A stretch of 64,000 nt of DNA from Leucosporidium creatinivorum (GCA_001600635.1 BCKL01000019.1:124001-188000), one strand, 5' to 3'. Positions 11,713 to 22,328 are shown, counted from the stretch's first letter. The notes: generated by a model not told the origin, from the letters alone. Made by a program: numbers and translations.

Positions 11713-12422
11713 CAGAGCGAGACAATATACACGTTTGGTAGAGTTATAATGTTGTATCACGAGCTTTTGACGCCGACTTCCGTCTGACCGTTTGACGTCG
11801 TCTACGAGCCGGAGGCCAGCTCGGCGATGCTTCAAGTTCATCTTCCCTTGGCCTTCGTTCGAATAGCTCTAATGAAACCTCACGAGTCATGTCAGAATCG
11901 TTTGGTCAATTCTGGGCTTCCCGATACCTTTATCTCTATCCGGGGCATCGAGCAGACGTCCACGCTCCCTGGACCTCGGCGCCGAGCTCGGTCGTCGCGG
12001 CGGCGCTCCCTCCTCGCTTCTCACGTGCGCTGGTTTCCATCGAGCGCGATGCATATCCCTCGCAAGCCAGGAAAAAGGTGTTTTATGAAGGGATCGACTC
12101 CCTTCCGCTTTCACCAGGCTCGAGATTCGAGAAGCAATTGGAGCCGACGTCTAGAAGGGGCATTGAGCGGGAGCGAGGTTCCGTCCTGAATTCGGACACT
12201 CAAGCTCAAGACCTTGCTATGTAGCTTCTGCGCATTGCTTTCCTCTCCCTCCCCTCCCTCCTGTAGCACTTGCCTGCTCCCACGCCTTCCCCCTTCCGCT
12301 ACCAACCCTCGGCGCTCGTCTCTCCACTCGACTCGGCCTTCACCCACGCCTCGCCTTCTCCTCGGGCATTCGTCTCTCTTTCGTATCCACGGTCGATCCA
12401 AGCCAGTAGACGCACTCTCACC
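11713..12422. other. spacer between tandem copies A and B
   Basis: About 710 bases without a supported gene. Overlapping frames near 11827-12224 have no recognisable product. The final stretch before 12423 is pyrimidine-rich and includes CGGCGCTCGTCTCTCC, similar in place and make-up to the leader in front of copy A, so promoter parts may have been duplicated with the gene. Confidence 0.45.
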
Positions 12423-13740
12423 ATGTCAGACGTCCCAGCCGGCTCGTGGGCTTCGCAGGCCTGGGCGACGCCGCTGTATGGATCCATCATGGCGGGGCAG
12501 ACCATCGTTATCCCTCTCTATGGACTATTCCTCGGTCGCTTCTGGGCGCATGTCTCCGACGAGGAGCTGTGGAAAGAGCACTCGAGGCGGTACCGCGCCT
12601 TCCTCTGTGCCATCACGGGGCTCTTGACGGCATATGCGCTGCTCATCATTGAGGAAAACTGTTATTGGGGCAGTAAGTGTCTAGCCAAGCTGAAGCGCTG
12701 AGCCAAGGGGCTATCCGGAGCTCGATTGAGGAGGACGAAGTGAGCGCCGAGCCGAGCTGACTTCAACTTTGTCTCCCAAACGCCAGCCATACAGAAACGC
12801 AGCTTTGACGACATCTTGCGTGGACATACTGCCGACGTTGCAGTCCCTCCCCTCGGCGGGCTCATCTCAGCCCTCGTCTCCGCCACGCTGGCCCACCGAG
12901 CTTCCCACCTCTTCACTTCTCGCCTCCGCAAGTGGACCTTCCTCGGCCTCGTCGGAGCTCTTATAGCCACATCTGTATCGGGATCAGTCCTGGTCATGTA
13001 CAACGCTCTCCTGGTGAGCACTTGCGTCCAGAAGGAGCTCTCGGAGAGAGATGCTAACGCCGAGCCCCGAATCTTGCAGCTCCTCAGCGGAGGGGAAGGA
13101 GGGTCTGTTTTCACCTTTGGCCACTCAATATCGCTCTTCATGTCTGCGGCTGCAGCGGCAGATGTGACCATCTCGGTGGCGCTTTGGATCAATTTGCGGC
13201 GCCGAGTCGGCGAGGGGTTTGAGGGTTCGGACTCGGTTCTGCGCGCGGTGAGCTACTGTCTGGCTCAGCTAAACTCTCCATGTAGGCGCTAACATGATTC
13301 AAATGATTCAGCTCGCTCAAGTTGGACTCCGAACGGCGTGCTACACAGCTGGCCTCGCCATCCTCGCCGCTGGCTTGTCTGCCTTCCCCGAGACCAACTA
13401 CCGAACCGCTCTACTCGGCTACTCAGCCGCCCTCCCTCTCCCTTGTCTCTCTTGTCTCTCACTTTTCACCACCCTCCACTCTCGACGAACGGTGCGCGAC
13501 AAGGTCACCATGTCGTTTGCCGGCGGCGCCGTCAGTCGCCTCGAGTCGTTCGTCTCGCCGACGTCTTTACTCCCTGGTCCCCCGGCGCATCGAGTACAGC
13601 TCTCCGAGTCCACAAGTCGGACCAGCCAAGCCAAGGACTCAGTACAGGATATGGAGAAGGAAGATTGGAATGCGGAGGCGGTGGAAGGGGACTCGGAGGA
13701 TTTGGCGCCGAGCAAGGAGAGTGAGCTGTCGCCTGTTTAG
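12423..13740 (+). CDS. seven-helix membrane protein, DUF6534-like, tandem copy B
   Basis: Closest paralog of copy A, with the same four-exon plan and intron positions. It begins VPAGSWASQAWATPLYG and keeps PLYGLFLGRFWAHVSDEELW, the cysteine/tyrosine motif ENCYWG at the end of exon 1, and in exon 2 RSFDDILRGHTADVA and PLGGLISALVSATLAHRASH. The C-terminal half carries SAAAAADVTISVALWINLRR, GSDSVLRA and CLSCLSLFTTLHSRRTVRDK. The tail again ends in an acidic stretch and SELSPV. Compared with copy A, membrane segments are better kept than the loops and tail. This fits a tandem duplication that is old enough for drift but still under selection. Function is unknown. Confidence 0.78.
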
Positions 13741-14175
13741 TTGAGGGGCTGTAGCTTTACTGTGTTATAGATTCAAGGTTCAGTGTAAGCTCGGGTGATC
13801 GGTTCAAATCCCTGGCAAGGAAGAAAGCCTCTTGCGAAGCCGGCGCCTCAGCACCTCTCACCCTTTCGCCTTCGCCGAGCTGCCTGACAGTGTCGAGCAG
13901 ATCGCGCGAGCCTCGCTTGGCGGGAACCTAAATGAACCTGGAGCTCTTCCCACGCTGCACCTCGACTTGCGAGTCCCGCGTCTCGTCTCCTCACTCGTAA
14001 TTGGAGCCCTTACCCCACTTTCCTTTCCCAGCTCCTTCTCTCCCTTCTCGAACTCTTGTGCTGGCTTGTATCTTGCTTGGTCTTCGCTTCTTCACAGCAC
14101 TCGCTACACCACTCGCTATACCCACACTATCGACGCCCCTCCGACACTTGACGGGTCGTCTACAGCTGCTCAACA
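13741..14175. other. spacer between tandem copies B and C
   Basis: No gene is supported. A GGTTCAAATCC string near 13800 resembles a tRNA T-loop but has no stem or body around it. The last 150 bases are rich in CTC/TTC runs and are the likely promoter of the gene at 14176. Confidence 0.4.
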
Positions 14176-15740
14176 ATGGCTGAGGAGCCCGACTACAACG
14201 GGCTCACAGGGACACCTACAGCGTCCCAGCGCGACGCCACAGCTCTTCTGATTCCCCTCTATTTGGGCTGGCAAGTGAGTCGTGCTCTTGCATGAGGATG
14301 CATGAGGATCAGCTGTAGCACATAGGAGAAACGGCGCCGAGAAGCGGCTCGATGAGGGCGCTGGATTTGGGAGCAGGAGGGAGTCAGGCAGGCGGAGTAA
14401 CAGGGCTGATAGCAAGCAGGAGCTCATCACTGACACCCTCAACATTGCACCTTCCCTCCCAAAGCTCCAGCTGCTCCTCTTCGGGTGAGCTTTGTCTCGT
14501 CTTGGGCGACCGAGCTGAACGCTGACTCGAATGGTCGCTCTACCCTGTCCATCAGACTCTGCCTTTCGATGTTCTACGACTACCACCGCTCAGAGATCTA
14601 CGCTCACCACTCCAAGAGGATGAAGACGGCGCTGTGGGCGATCTTGATCCTTCTCTGCCTCACATCACTGCTGTCGGCTGAGGAGCTCTGCTACTATGGA
14701 AGTGAGTCCTCTCTGCCTCAAAGGTCCCATTTCCTCTCTGAATGGCCTTACTACTCTCTTCAAGTTCCTACCGCCGAGCTGACGCCCTGCATCGCCGAGC
14801 AGCCTACCAATACCGGACGGGGGCCGACATCCTGCAAGGCCACTGGCCGAGCGGGATGGAAGCCCTGCTCACCGAGGTTGTCTGCGCCTCGGTTCAGATC
14901 CTCCTCACTTTCCGCGCCGCCAACTTCTTCCCTCGCAACTGGCTCCGAATCGCTTTCCTCACCTTCAACCTCCTTCTTGTCCTCGCATCAGTCTTCGGCG
15001 CTGCTTTGACCACTTCAATCGGATACCTCTGTATGTCCTAAAAGCCTCCCTTGCCCCGCGTAGGCTGATCTTGACTCCCCGAGTGCAGATTATACGAATG
15101 CGTCGGAGAAGGCTCTTCCTTTCACCTACTCCAACGCCACACTGTACGTCTATAGCCCTTCGAGCCGCTCCCTTGCTCACTTGAAACACGCCCACAGCAT
15201 CTGGTTAATCTCCGCCGCCTCCTGCGACGTCTCAATCTCGTTTGGCCTTCTTTTTAACGTTCGGCGGAGGATTGCGGATGCTGGTGTGGCAAGCTGGGCG
15301 TTCAAGAGTGTGGTCAGAACGGCGCTACAGACGGCGGCGTACACATCACTGTTCGCAGTCGGCGGTGGTAAGTTCAGTCTGTCTTTCGTCCAGAGTTCGC
15401 CGAGCCCGAGCTGACCTTCTCCGAAGCCATCGCCGCCATCGTCAGCATCACACATAACCAGAGCTACGAGACGATCGATATACCTTTCGCATGGTGGTTG
15501 CCGCTACCCTCCCTCTCCGTCCTCTCACTCTTCACAACCCTCTCGCGGAATTCGGCGGTCAGCCGCCGACTCGCGACTCGCTCGCAAGGGATGAACACCG
15601 GGATCCAGCAGCCTGGCCCCCTTCCGACACTGTTTGATATGGCCAAGTCTCCAGTAGTCCCACCTCCTCGCTCCTCTGCCCTCATCGGCATTCAGGTGTC
15701 GTCTCCGACTGAGGAAGGCTGCGCCGAGATGGACAAGTGA
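14176..15740 (+). CDS. seven-helix membrane protein, DUF6534-like, tandem copy C
   Basis: A diverged third member of the tandem group, split into about seven exons. Exon 1 gives MAEEPDYNGLTGTPTASQR and LLIPLYLGWQ. After a longer intron come LCLSMFYDYHRSEIYAHHS and a helix ending LLSAEELCYYG, which matches the E-x-C-Y-(W/Y)-G end of the first block in copies A and B. The middle exon has LLTEVVCASVQILLTFRAAN and a further helix pair. The C-terminal half has WLISAASCDVSISFGLLFNV and RRRIADAG, then LPLPSLSVLSLFTTLSRNSA, the DUF6534-like pattern. The extra introns and the longer N-terminal intron separate it from A and B. No function is known. Confidence 0.74.
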
Positions 15741-16073
15741 GGAGGAAGTGTAGGGATTCTCAGTTGTTGTAGTTCACCCTAGTATCTGTAGGTGTAGTCG
15801 ATTGTCACTTTGAACAGCGACAGCGGCAAGCGGCGCAGCTCGACAGCGAGAAGGAGCGCCGAGCGCTGGGAAAGGGGGACAGCGGGCTCGGCTTGCAGCT
15901 CGTCTTGTCGGTCGAAGCTCGAGCAGCCAGCGACGCTTCGCAAGCTACTCTGCCGCTGACCTGCACTCGTCGAAGCTCGGCGATGCTTTGCCTCTGCTTA
16001 TAAAGCTCCTCGACCTTCAACGCGTCAACCACCCCCTCCTTCCTCATCTTGCCTCGTTTCTCGCTTCCTCACC
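15741..16073. other. intergenic stretch
   Basis: About 330 bases hold the 3' end of copy C and the promoter of the zinc-finger gene. A TATAAAG string at about 15999 lies 75 bases before the start codon at 16074 and is a plausible core promoter element. Confidence 0.4.
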
Positions 16074-17781
16074 ATGTCGCTCAACCGTACGGAATTCATC
16101 GACCTAGGCTCTCACTGCTCTGAACCATCCTGCCATCAACTCGACTGTACGTCTCTCTCCCTACAGCTCGAGCTCGACGCGCGTCGCTGACTTGACGCCT
16201 TCAGTCCTGCCGTTCAAATGCCCTTCCTGCGCCTTACCATATTGCGGAGAGCACTGGAGGCCTCCTAGTGGACATGACTGCAAGCTGTATGATCCGGCTA
16301 AAGCTGATGTGAGTGAAGAGGCGTGTTGGCTGGGAGGTGGCGACTTGGCGGAGCTGAGGGAAGCTGGGAGGAGAGTTGCAGGGAAGCAGAGAGCAGCGGA
16401 GGTGTTGAGGTGGCTACAGTAGAGCGGCAGGAGCTCGTGCAGTGCGGACGGAGCTGCTGAGTGTCGAGCGAGCGGCTCGAGCGTAGTCGTTCGTTCGCTC
16501 TCTGCTGGCCCAGTCGTTCGTTCGCTCTCTGCTGGCCCAGTCGTTCGTTCGCTCTCTGCTGGCCCACGACGCGCAAGCTGTTGGAAATGGGCAGCTTCGA
16601 CGGCGTGTACTCCCTCTTGTGCTGCAGCTGCTGCTGCTTCAGTCGACTCTCCTCGAGCTCTCACCAGCTCACCCTCGACTCGAACGGCGCCCGAGGCTCA
16701 TTAGGCGCTCGTCTCGGTGGCTTGGATTGACGGTTCTCGGCTGAGGCGCTGTATGGAGAGGACGAGCGCGCATTGTACACAGACCAGAACGGCAGTTGGG
16801 CGGTCGCTGACTCGTCTACGAGGAGAGCTCGCTTCGCTGCTCGGGGCGGGTTCCCTTGCTGTAGACGATCAGCTCGGTCATGCTGCACGGGTACAAGCCA
16901 GTACCTGGAAGCCCTTAGCTTCCAACATCGGCCACAGTCCGTTCATACACCGTTGCTGACCCTCGTACTCTCGCCTCGGCGCTCACAGAACCGCATCCCC
17001 TCCTGCCCGCTCTGCTCCACGCCCATCTCCATCCCCACGAACACCGATCCAAACCTCACCATGGACCACCACCTCTCCACCACCTGCCCGACCCTTCACC
17101 CCAACCTCAAACCTCCAAAAGCCGCCAACATCTGCGCCGAGAAACGCTGCAAGGCCAAGATGATCGTGCCCATTACCTGCGAGGCGTGCAAGGCCAAGTT
17201 CTGCACCAAGCATCGCTTCGGAGGGGACCATGCTTGTGCTGGGAAGCCTGTGGCGGCGGGATCGAAGGTCGCGGGAGGGGGAGCAGGGAAGGGCAAGATG
17301 GCGCTCAGCGGTCTCGCCGCCCTTCGTCGCGCGCAAGAGGCCATCAAACCCTCAACCAACACCTCCAACGCCCGCTCGCCCATCCCTCTCGGCCGCAAGG
17401 GCAATCCCATCGTCATCTCCGACTCTGAGCCTTCCTCGGGCGCCGACTCGGACATTGAGATTATCGAGCCCAAGGCGGCGAGCAAGGTGGCAAACACGGG
17501 GAAGGGAGTCAAGGCGATGGCTAGTGTGGGAGTGGGGAGGAAGGTGGACAAGAGGGCATTGGCGGAGCAGGAGAGTCAGAGGAGGGGCTTGGAGGCGAGG
17601 GCGAAGAAGGGGTGGGTCTTGCTTCTCGGTGTCGGCTCTTGCCCGGGAACAGTGCTGACTCTCACCGCTTCCCACGGCTCGCAGACTCCTCACCGAGGAT
17701 GAGAAAGTTCGCTACGCTACGCTCAAGGCGCTCGACCACAAGAAGGGCGGGAAGAACGGCGAGGGCTGTCGCTTGTCCTAG
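16074..17781 (+). CDS. AN1-type zinc-finger protein, ZFAND2/Cuz1-like
   Basis: Two AN1 zinc fingers in series identify a ZFAND2 (AIRAP)-like protein, a family that links the proteasome/p97 to arsenite and protein stress. Finger 1 is HCSEPSCHQLDFLPFKCPSC, then YCGEHWRPPSGHDC. Finger 2 is CAEKRCKAKMIVPITCEACK, then FCTKHRFGGDHAC, with CPLCSTPISIP between them. The first intron (from 16169) joins LD to FLPFKC. The second, at 16309-16988, is 680 nt long, far above the usual 50-70 nt here; the join KAD to NRIPSCPLC copies the animal pattern, so one gene is preferred over two. The C-terminal third is low-complexity and ends in VRYATLKALDHKK after a last intron at about 17613-17684. It contains VISDSEPSSGADSDIEIIE, two SUMO-interaction-like motifs with acidic flanks. 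Confidence 0.8.
16485..16565. repeat. three exact 27-bp tandem repeats inside an intron
   Basis: The unit AGTCGTTCGTTCGCTCTCTG plus CTGGCCC occurs three times without a break at 16485, 16512 and 16539. It lies in the unusually long second intron of the AN1 zinc-finger gene. Only three units and no spacers make this a minisatellite, not a CRISPR array. Confidence 0.9.
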
Positions 17782-18047
17782 ATGCTGGGAGTAGAGCAGC
17801 GCTCTTTAGTACATGTTGTCATCACTACACCCGCATTTTTTTTTCGGTGTTCCGTCATCTATCAGCAGTCGACTCTACGAGAGAAGAGCGGAGAAAGAAG
17901 AGCAGCGATCCACGGCGGTCGTTCTCGCTCGATCTCTTGTCTCTCTCTCGTCCCGACCCTCGCCCTCTCTCGCGCTGCGCTTCATCTCAAGCTATCGACA
18001 AGCTTTTTCGGCACTATGGCTACAAGTCTTGCCCTCTGCGCAACAGC

Positions 18048-19309
18048 TCATGCCTTCTCCTCGCCCCTCGCCCTCTTCGCCGACCTCTCTCCATCATCCT
18101 CCTTGATCGACTGGCTGACGGCGGTGGTTTGGGTGGGGAGGAGGCCACGGAGGGAGAGGTCGTAGACGACTGTGTGAGGAGGAGTGGGTGCGTCAGTTCA
18201 GCTCGGTGAGGCACAGGAGCGAGGATGTTGGAGAGGGCGGCGAGGCAGGAGGAGGAGAGGCAGAGTAGTCGAGCGGGCGAGAGAGGGACAAGAGAAAAAG
18301 AGAGAGGGTAGAGAGGACGGGGTAGAAGCAGCAGAAGCGGAACAAGACTCACCCTCCTCGAGCTTCTTGACGTCGTACTTAATGCCGTCGAATCGCTTCC
18401 TCAGGGAGTCGTTCTTGAGGTTGAGCAGGCCGAAGGCGGTAGAGAGCTCCTTGGAGAACCTGCGTGAGCGATGGTGGAGTGGAGCGATGGGGGGCGAGGG
18501 GGGAGCGAGGGAGATGGAGCGACAAGGAGGGGCGGTCAGTCTCGGCGCTGAGGAATCGAAAGCGGAAGAGGGGTAGAGGGCACAGAACGTACTTGGAGAA
18601 CTGCACGGGAGCAGAGTAATCGCCCAGAGTTACGCGGTTGACGGCAAGACGGGACTTGAGGAGCAGCACAGAGTCAGCTAGAGTGAAGAGTTGGCGCCGA
18701 GCAGGACAAGGACTGACCAGCTCGTTGAGCAGCGAGATGAGACTATGGAGGTACTCCTCGGTGGGGAGGAAGAACTGATCGCGCTGTTCGGGCTTAACTG
18801 TAAGATGATACCGCTGTCAGCTACTCCGCTCCTGCCCTCCTTCGCACGACAGCGGTCGGTCGCGAACTCACTGCCTAGAGCCTCGCCAACCTCCACTTTG
18901 CTAGCCACTTCCTCACTCTCCAAGAACCTACTGACGACGATGATGAAACTGGCGTTCTGTAGGGACTGGGAGAAGGAAGGGGAATAGCGGTAGAACTGAG
19001 TCGAGGGGATCAAGCCGGCGAGGGTCGAGAGGGAGGTGCGGAGAGCGGGAAGGAGGGGCTGTAGCTGACTGAGCACCTCGGAAGCTGTAGGTTACCAAGA
19101 GTTGGGCTCAGCGACGGCGACGAGGACAGAGAGGGAAAGAACGCACTCTGTTCCTTGCCCACCGAGTGCACGCGGTTCACTACAGCCAAGCAAGCCCTCT
19201 CTGTAGTCTCTACTCCCCTCACTGCCTCGCGAATCTGCTCCCTCAGCTCGGCATCGGCCTCCAGCGAGGATTTGAGGTAAGAGAAGTCGACGGGCGAAGG
19301 GGCTGTCAT
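18048..19309 (-). CDS. translin
   Basis: Translin binds single-stranded nucleic acid as an octamer and, with TRAX, forms the C3PO RNA-processing nuclease. The minus strand gives the family from start to end over about seven exons. The start is MTAPSPVDFSYLKSSLEADA. Then come QFYRYSPSFSQSLQNASFI, EYLHSLISLLNELV, RLAVNRVTLGDYSAPVQFSK, and the best-conserved block FGLLNLKNDSLRKRFDGIKY with DVKKLEE. VVYDLSLRGLLP follows and a short Lys/Glu-rich tail ends at 18048. GDYSxP and LKNDSLRKRFDG are diagnostic for translin rather than TRAX. The gene converges with the AN1 zinc-finger gene and leaves a 266-bp shared 3' region that includes an A/T-rich run near 17830. Confidence 0.9.
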
Positions 19310-20214
19310 GTTGGAGGCTGAGGTGTGTCGAGTTGTGGGTTGCTAGCTGGATAAGAGTCGGTGCGAGCGGTGCTACAAAGACGAGAAGATGAGGGTGAGA
19401 GGGAGGGAGGGAGAGAGACGCGACGGGCAGGGTTGCCATGTTTGGAGTGAGATAAAGGTGCAGCTTTCGGTGCACCGCGGCTCACGAGTATCTCGACGTA
19501 CACTCTTCAGAGTGCTCTGTGCTCTGTTGAGTGATCTGAGAGCTCCTAGCGCCCTGCAGCTCACCGCCGAGCTTCGCATCTCGCCTAGCCGGCGGTGGCT
19601 GCTGTGCACGCTCTTCATAAAGGTCCCAGGAGGCTCATGTAAATTTTTTACCATCTGAGGGTCGCCTTGGGTTGTCAAACTTGCTGCAGTAGTATCAGAA
19701 GAGGAAAGGCCCCTGCTCGGCGAAGGTTCGGAGTGCTTTGCGGTCTCTGCACCGAGCTCGGAGCCTCCTCTCAGGGATATGCAGAGAGTATGAGTGGGCT
19801 GATTGTCTGACTGCTTGCCAGCAGTAAGGGAGGGATGTCATAGCCTGCTCATGGATGCCTGCCATGCTCCGAGCCTCCGAATCTGGGCTGGGAGATGTGC
19901 CCGAGGTGGCCGACCTGGTGTCTAGTGTACTCAACATCAAGGGTGGTCCTCCCCTGTAAGTCTGAGGAGGAAGAGGGCTAAACATAGGCTGCCTGTGTCT
20001 GCCAAGCTCCAATTGCAGGTGCTTTCAGAGTGGCCTCCTGATCTTGGGCCGGGTGCAGAACCGCACTGAGCCAAGTGCCAGGAGTGCAAGGATTGCTCCC
20101 TGCCTTCGCGCTTCTTCCACTCACCTGTTTGAAGTTGAGTCCCTTCTCTCTCTCTCATCTCTCTAGATCACACACTGATCTGGTTGTTGTTCGCCCGCCC
20201 TCAAGGCCTGGTGA
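19310..20214. other. start of gene-poor repeat island
   Basis: The first 100-150 bases are the translin promoter. From about 19680 the sequence has fewer CpG steps than the flanking genes and contains only short unrelated frames. I recognise no gene, but its composition matches the repeat island that follows, so old repeat DNA is likely. Confidence 0.45.
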
Positions 20215-20975
20215 GCCACTCCGACCCCGAACCCACAGTCATTGCTAAACTTGCTCCTCCTCGGTCCTCGGTCCTCGGTCTCGCCTTCCCCTTCCTCCGA
20301 CTCCACCTTCCTCCCTCACCACATGTACCTCCCTCCTCGCTCCCCTTGTCAACCCTTCCTTCCATTGACCTAAGTTGGAAGTGGAAGAGCGAGGAGGAGG
20401 GAAGGGAGGAGGTGAGGGCCGAGATGGCGAGATGGGCAATGTGCTATTGGGATTAGAGGGAGGGTTAGTCAGATTAGAAGAGAAGGGATTTTGGGCCTTG
20501 CTGGTGTAGAAAGCATTGGCACCTCGAGTGGCTTTTCCTTTGTCAAACAGGAAAGCTCACGGAGAGCGCCAGGTTCTCTATACCTACACCATATCAGCTT
20601 CCAATTCATTCGACCTTCCCGCCGACCCCTTTGTTGCTGCCAACTCCTCCTCGGTCTTTGCTCACAGCCCTTGCTCAAGCTTGCAGATGGTTGGGGTAAA
20701 AGGGTGGATGTTGGTTGATGGATAACCTAGTTCTTGATTGTAGTCACCATCTCCTCCCTTCTCTCTCTACCTCTCACCTCACCTACCACCTTTAGTTCTC
20801 CCATCCTATCTCCTCCCTCACCTCCCATGCACTCGTCATTCACAACTTAGACCCATTACACTATTCTTGTGTCTCAACACCAACTCCCAAGCTTTGCCTA
20901 CGTCTCCCCTTGCCTTCCTTGCCCAAAAGCATCTTGCCTAGCTCAAGTTCTCAGACTTGAAGCTGGTGCTCCCCT
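20215..20975 (+). repeat. dispersed repeat, copy 1 (inverted relative to 24850-25395)
   Basis: This stretch aligns by eye, in opposite orientation, with 24850-25395. Shared strings include CTCCTCCTCGGTCCTCGGTC, GTAAAAGGGTGGATGTTGGT and ACTATTCTTGTGTCTCAACA-like text near the 3' end. Copy 1 differs mainly by C-to-T and G-to-A changes at CpG steps: CATTGCTAAACTTGCTCC here against CATCGCCGAACTCGCTCC in copy 2. It also carries an extra block at about 20373-20586. The family is not recognised; there is no coding capacity. An old transposon remnant is likely. Confidence 0.75.
20373..20586. mobile_element. about 210-bp insert inside repeat copy 1 with ACCTA direct repeats
   Basis: Copy 2 reads GACCTACACC without a break, while copy 1 reads GACCTA, then about 209 unrelated bases, then ACCTACACC. 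The 5-bp ACCTA at both edges looks like a target-site duplication, so this is probably a nested short insertion. I see no terminal inverted repeats and no coding sequence, and cannot assign a family. Confidence 0.5.
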
Positions 20976-21212
20976 GCACTCGAGGCAGGTAAGAGGCAGA
21001 TGTTTTCCCAAAGAGACTCGGAGTGTAAAGCACTTGCCAGACACTTGCCTATACTGCCTCAGCAGGTCTGTACTTGTTTGGGATTAGAGAGTAAAACATG
21101 GCTGAGAGCACTGCTGGGTCCTCTCCGAGCCAGAGGGCTATGAAATGGAGGAGTTCAGTACAAGAAAATCTGCAAAAAAAGGATGGCCGGAAGGGCTGAG
21201 AGGCAAAAAGAG

Positions 21213-21297
21213 AGCTCCAAACCGGGTTTGAACCAGTGACCTGACGATGAACAGAAAGCAACTGCAGTCGACCGCTCTACCACTGAGCTATCGGAGC
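21213..21297 (-). tRNA. tRNA-Cys (anticodon GCA) with short intron
   Basis: On the minus strand the acceptor GCTCCGA pairs with TTGGAGC. The D arm is GCTC-AGTGGTA-GAGC. The anticodon loop holds GCA after CT, and the T arm ACTGG-TTCAAAC-CCGGT is fully paired. Base 73 is T, the cysteine discriminator. A 13-nt intron (TTGCTTTCTGTTC) fits after position 37, leaving an anticodon stem with one T-T mismatch. It is the outer, complete copy; the related copy at 27344 lacks the 3' acceptor strand. Confidence 0.8.
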
Positions 21298-21498
21298 TAG
21301 ATTTGTTGAGTTTTGGATTCACATTGGTCCTCCTCGACCTCAACAGATTACCTCTTTGCTGTTGTTCTTCACCAACCACAGTGTGGGTAGGCTTGACGGC
21401 TCCAGTGACATTGCCAACCTCCGCCCCACTCCCAGCTCTCTGAGAGCGCCAGTGGGAGTTGTATCAACAACACCAAATCTTTCCCCTACCCTCTTGGA

Positions 21499-22011
21499 GT
21501 GCTTCAGGGCAACGCCAACCCTCGGCTGAGCTGCAGTGAGCGCGAAAGCCAAGAGGTTGAGCAGGCACCTGTTTGCTACCTTGGGGTGCAGGTGGGGGTT
21601 GGAGTGAATCAAGAGGAGGGGTGGGTGGTTGTCCAAATAAAGGTGGAGCAGGAGATGTGCTCTATTCCCACTTTTGACCTTCCCTCTGCAAGTTGCGGCG
21701 CCATCATCTACTGCAACTGCTACTCCAGTATCCTCTACCTTGACCACTACTCTCTCGCCTCCTACTCAACCATCTCCCTCCTCTGGATAAGTCCCCTCGC
21801 TACCATCTGGGGGCGGAAGTGCGCCAGCAGCGAGGAGTGGCTCAAGACCCCACTCGACCAAGGCGACTTTGGGCTTATCAACCGCGGCCTCCAGCTTCGA
21901 GGTCTTTGGGCCAAGTGGATCTACTCCCTTCTCCCCTCCTCCTCCTTCCACACCCATTATTTCCAAGTCATGAGGTCAGCTCTTCCTCGCCCCCCTTTGC
22001 CAATGGTCTGA
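21499..22011 (+). mobile_element. LINE ORF2 C-terminal remnant (Tad-like), left copy
   Basis: The frame encodes 170 residues that resemble the stretch after the reverse-transcriptase domain in fungal Tad/I-type LINEs. APVCYLGVQVG stands where these have R-Y-L-G-V-P-L-G. Further on, LDQGDFGLINRGLQLRGLWA, followed by KWIYSLLPSSSF, matches the common G-G-F-G-L-x-D-x-x-x-Q-x-x-A-L-x-x-(R/K)-W-L pattern. Only the last part of ORF2 is left, with no start, no catalytic YxDD region and no 3' tail recognised. It is a 5'-truncated fossil caught between two tRNA genes. The second copy is at 27624-28136. Confidence 0.55.
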
Positions 22012-22263
22012 CGCGCTTTGCTTCCACAGTCGGCCCCTACCGGCCCACCTCAACTGTGCAAGGGTTACAAGGCCTGGCTCTTCTCTGCAGACCTCCCCCC
22101 GCCCTCGCACTCCAGTGGCCCAACACCAGCGAAGCAGCTTGAGCCCGTCTCCCTCCTTTCTCATGCCGGCCCAGCCTCCAGGAGGCAAAAAGGACACCCC
22201 GGGTTCTCCTGGAGACCGCCAGGGTGCATGGTAAAAAGTAAACTCCAGCAAAACGGGTCTTGG

Positions 22264-22328
22264 TGAACAGAGTGGGGTTCGAACCCACGCACTTTCGTAC
22301 CAGCGGATAAGTCTTGCAAGCCAGGAGC
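22264..22328 (-). pseudogene. 3' half of tRNA-Leu (truncated copy)
   Basis: This carries the T arm (GTGGG-TTCGAAC-CCCAC), variable arm, 3' anticodon stem and part of the intron of tRNA-Leu, exactly as in the whole gene at 28389-28499. It stops inside the intron at the edge of the 1,110-bp repeat. The 5' half, including the A box, D arm and anticodon, is missing, so it cannot make a tRNA. Confidence 0.85.

Larger units (their letters stand above)
21219..22328. repeat. 1,110-bp direct repeat, left copy
   Basis: Bases 21219-22328 match 27344-28453 at a constant offset of 6,125, and every stretch compared by eye is identical. Homology stops sharply at both ends. On the left it ends inside the acceptor stem of tRNA-Cys, and on the right inside the intron of a tRNA-Leu. 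The segment contains most of tRNA-Cys, a LINE reverse-transcriptase remnant and the 3' half of tRNA-Leu. Ends do not have the TG...CA form of long terminal repeats. Confidence 0.93.

Noticed and set aside
13790-13815. tRNA signalled by GGTTCAAATCC
   Set aside because: The flanking bases do not pair into a T stem and no D arm or acceptor can be placed.
10382-15740. Classic rhodopsin or Pth11-type GPCR assignment for the tandem membrane proteins
   Set aside because: No retinal lysine motif or CFEM/Pth11 signature is visible; the C-terminal pattern fits DUF6534 better, so only that name is used.
16485-16565. CRISPR-like array
   Set aside because: Three units with no spacers in a eukaryotic intron; a plain minisatellite.
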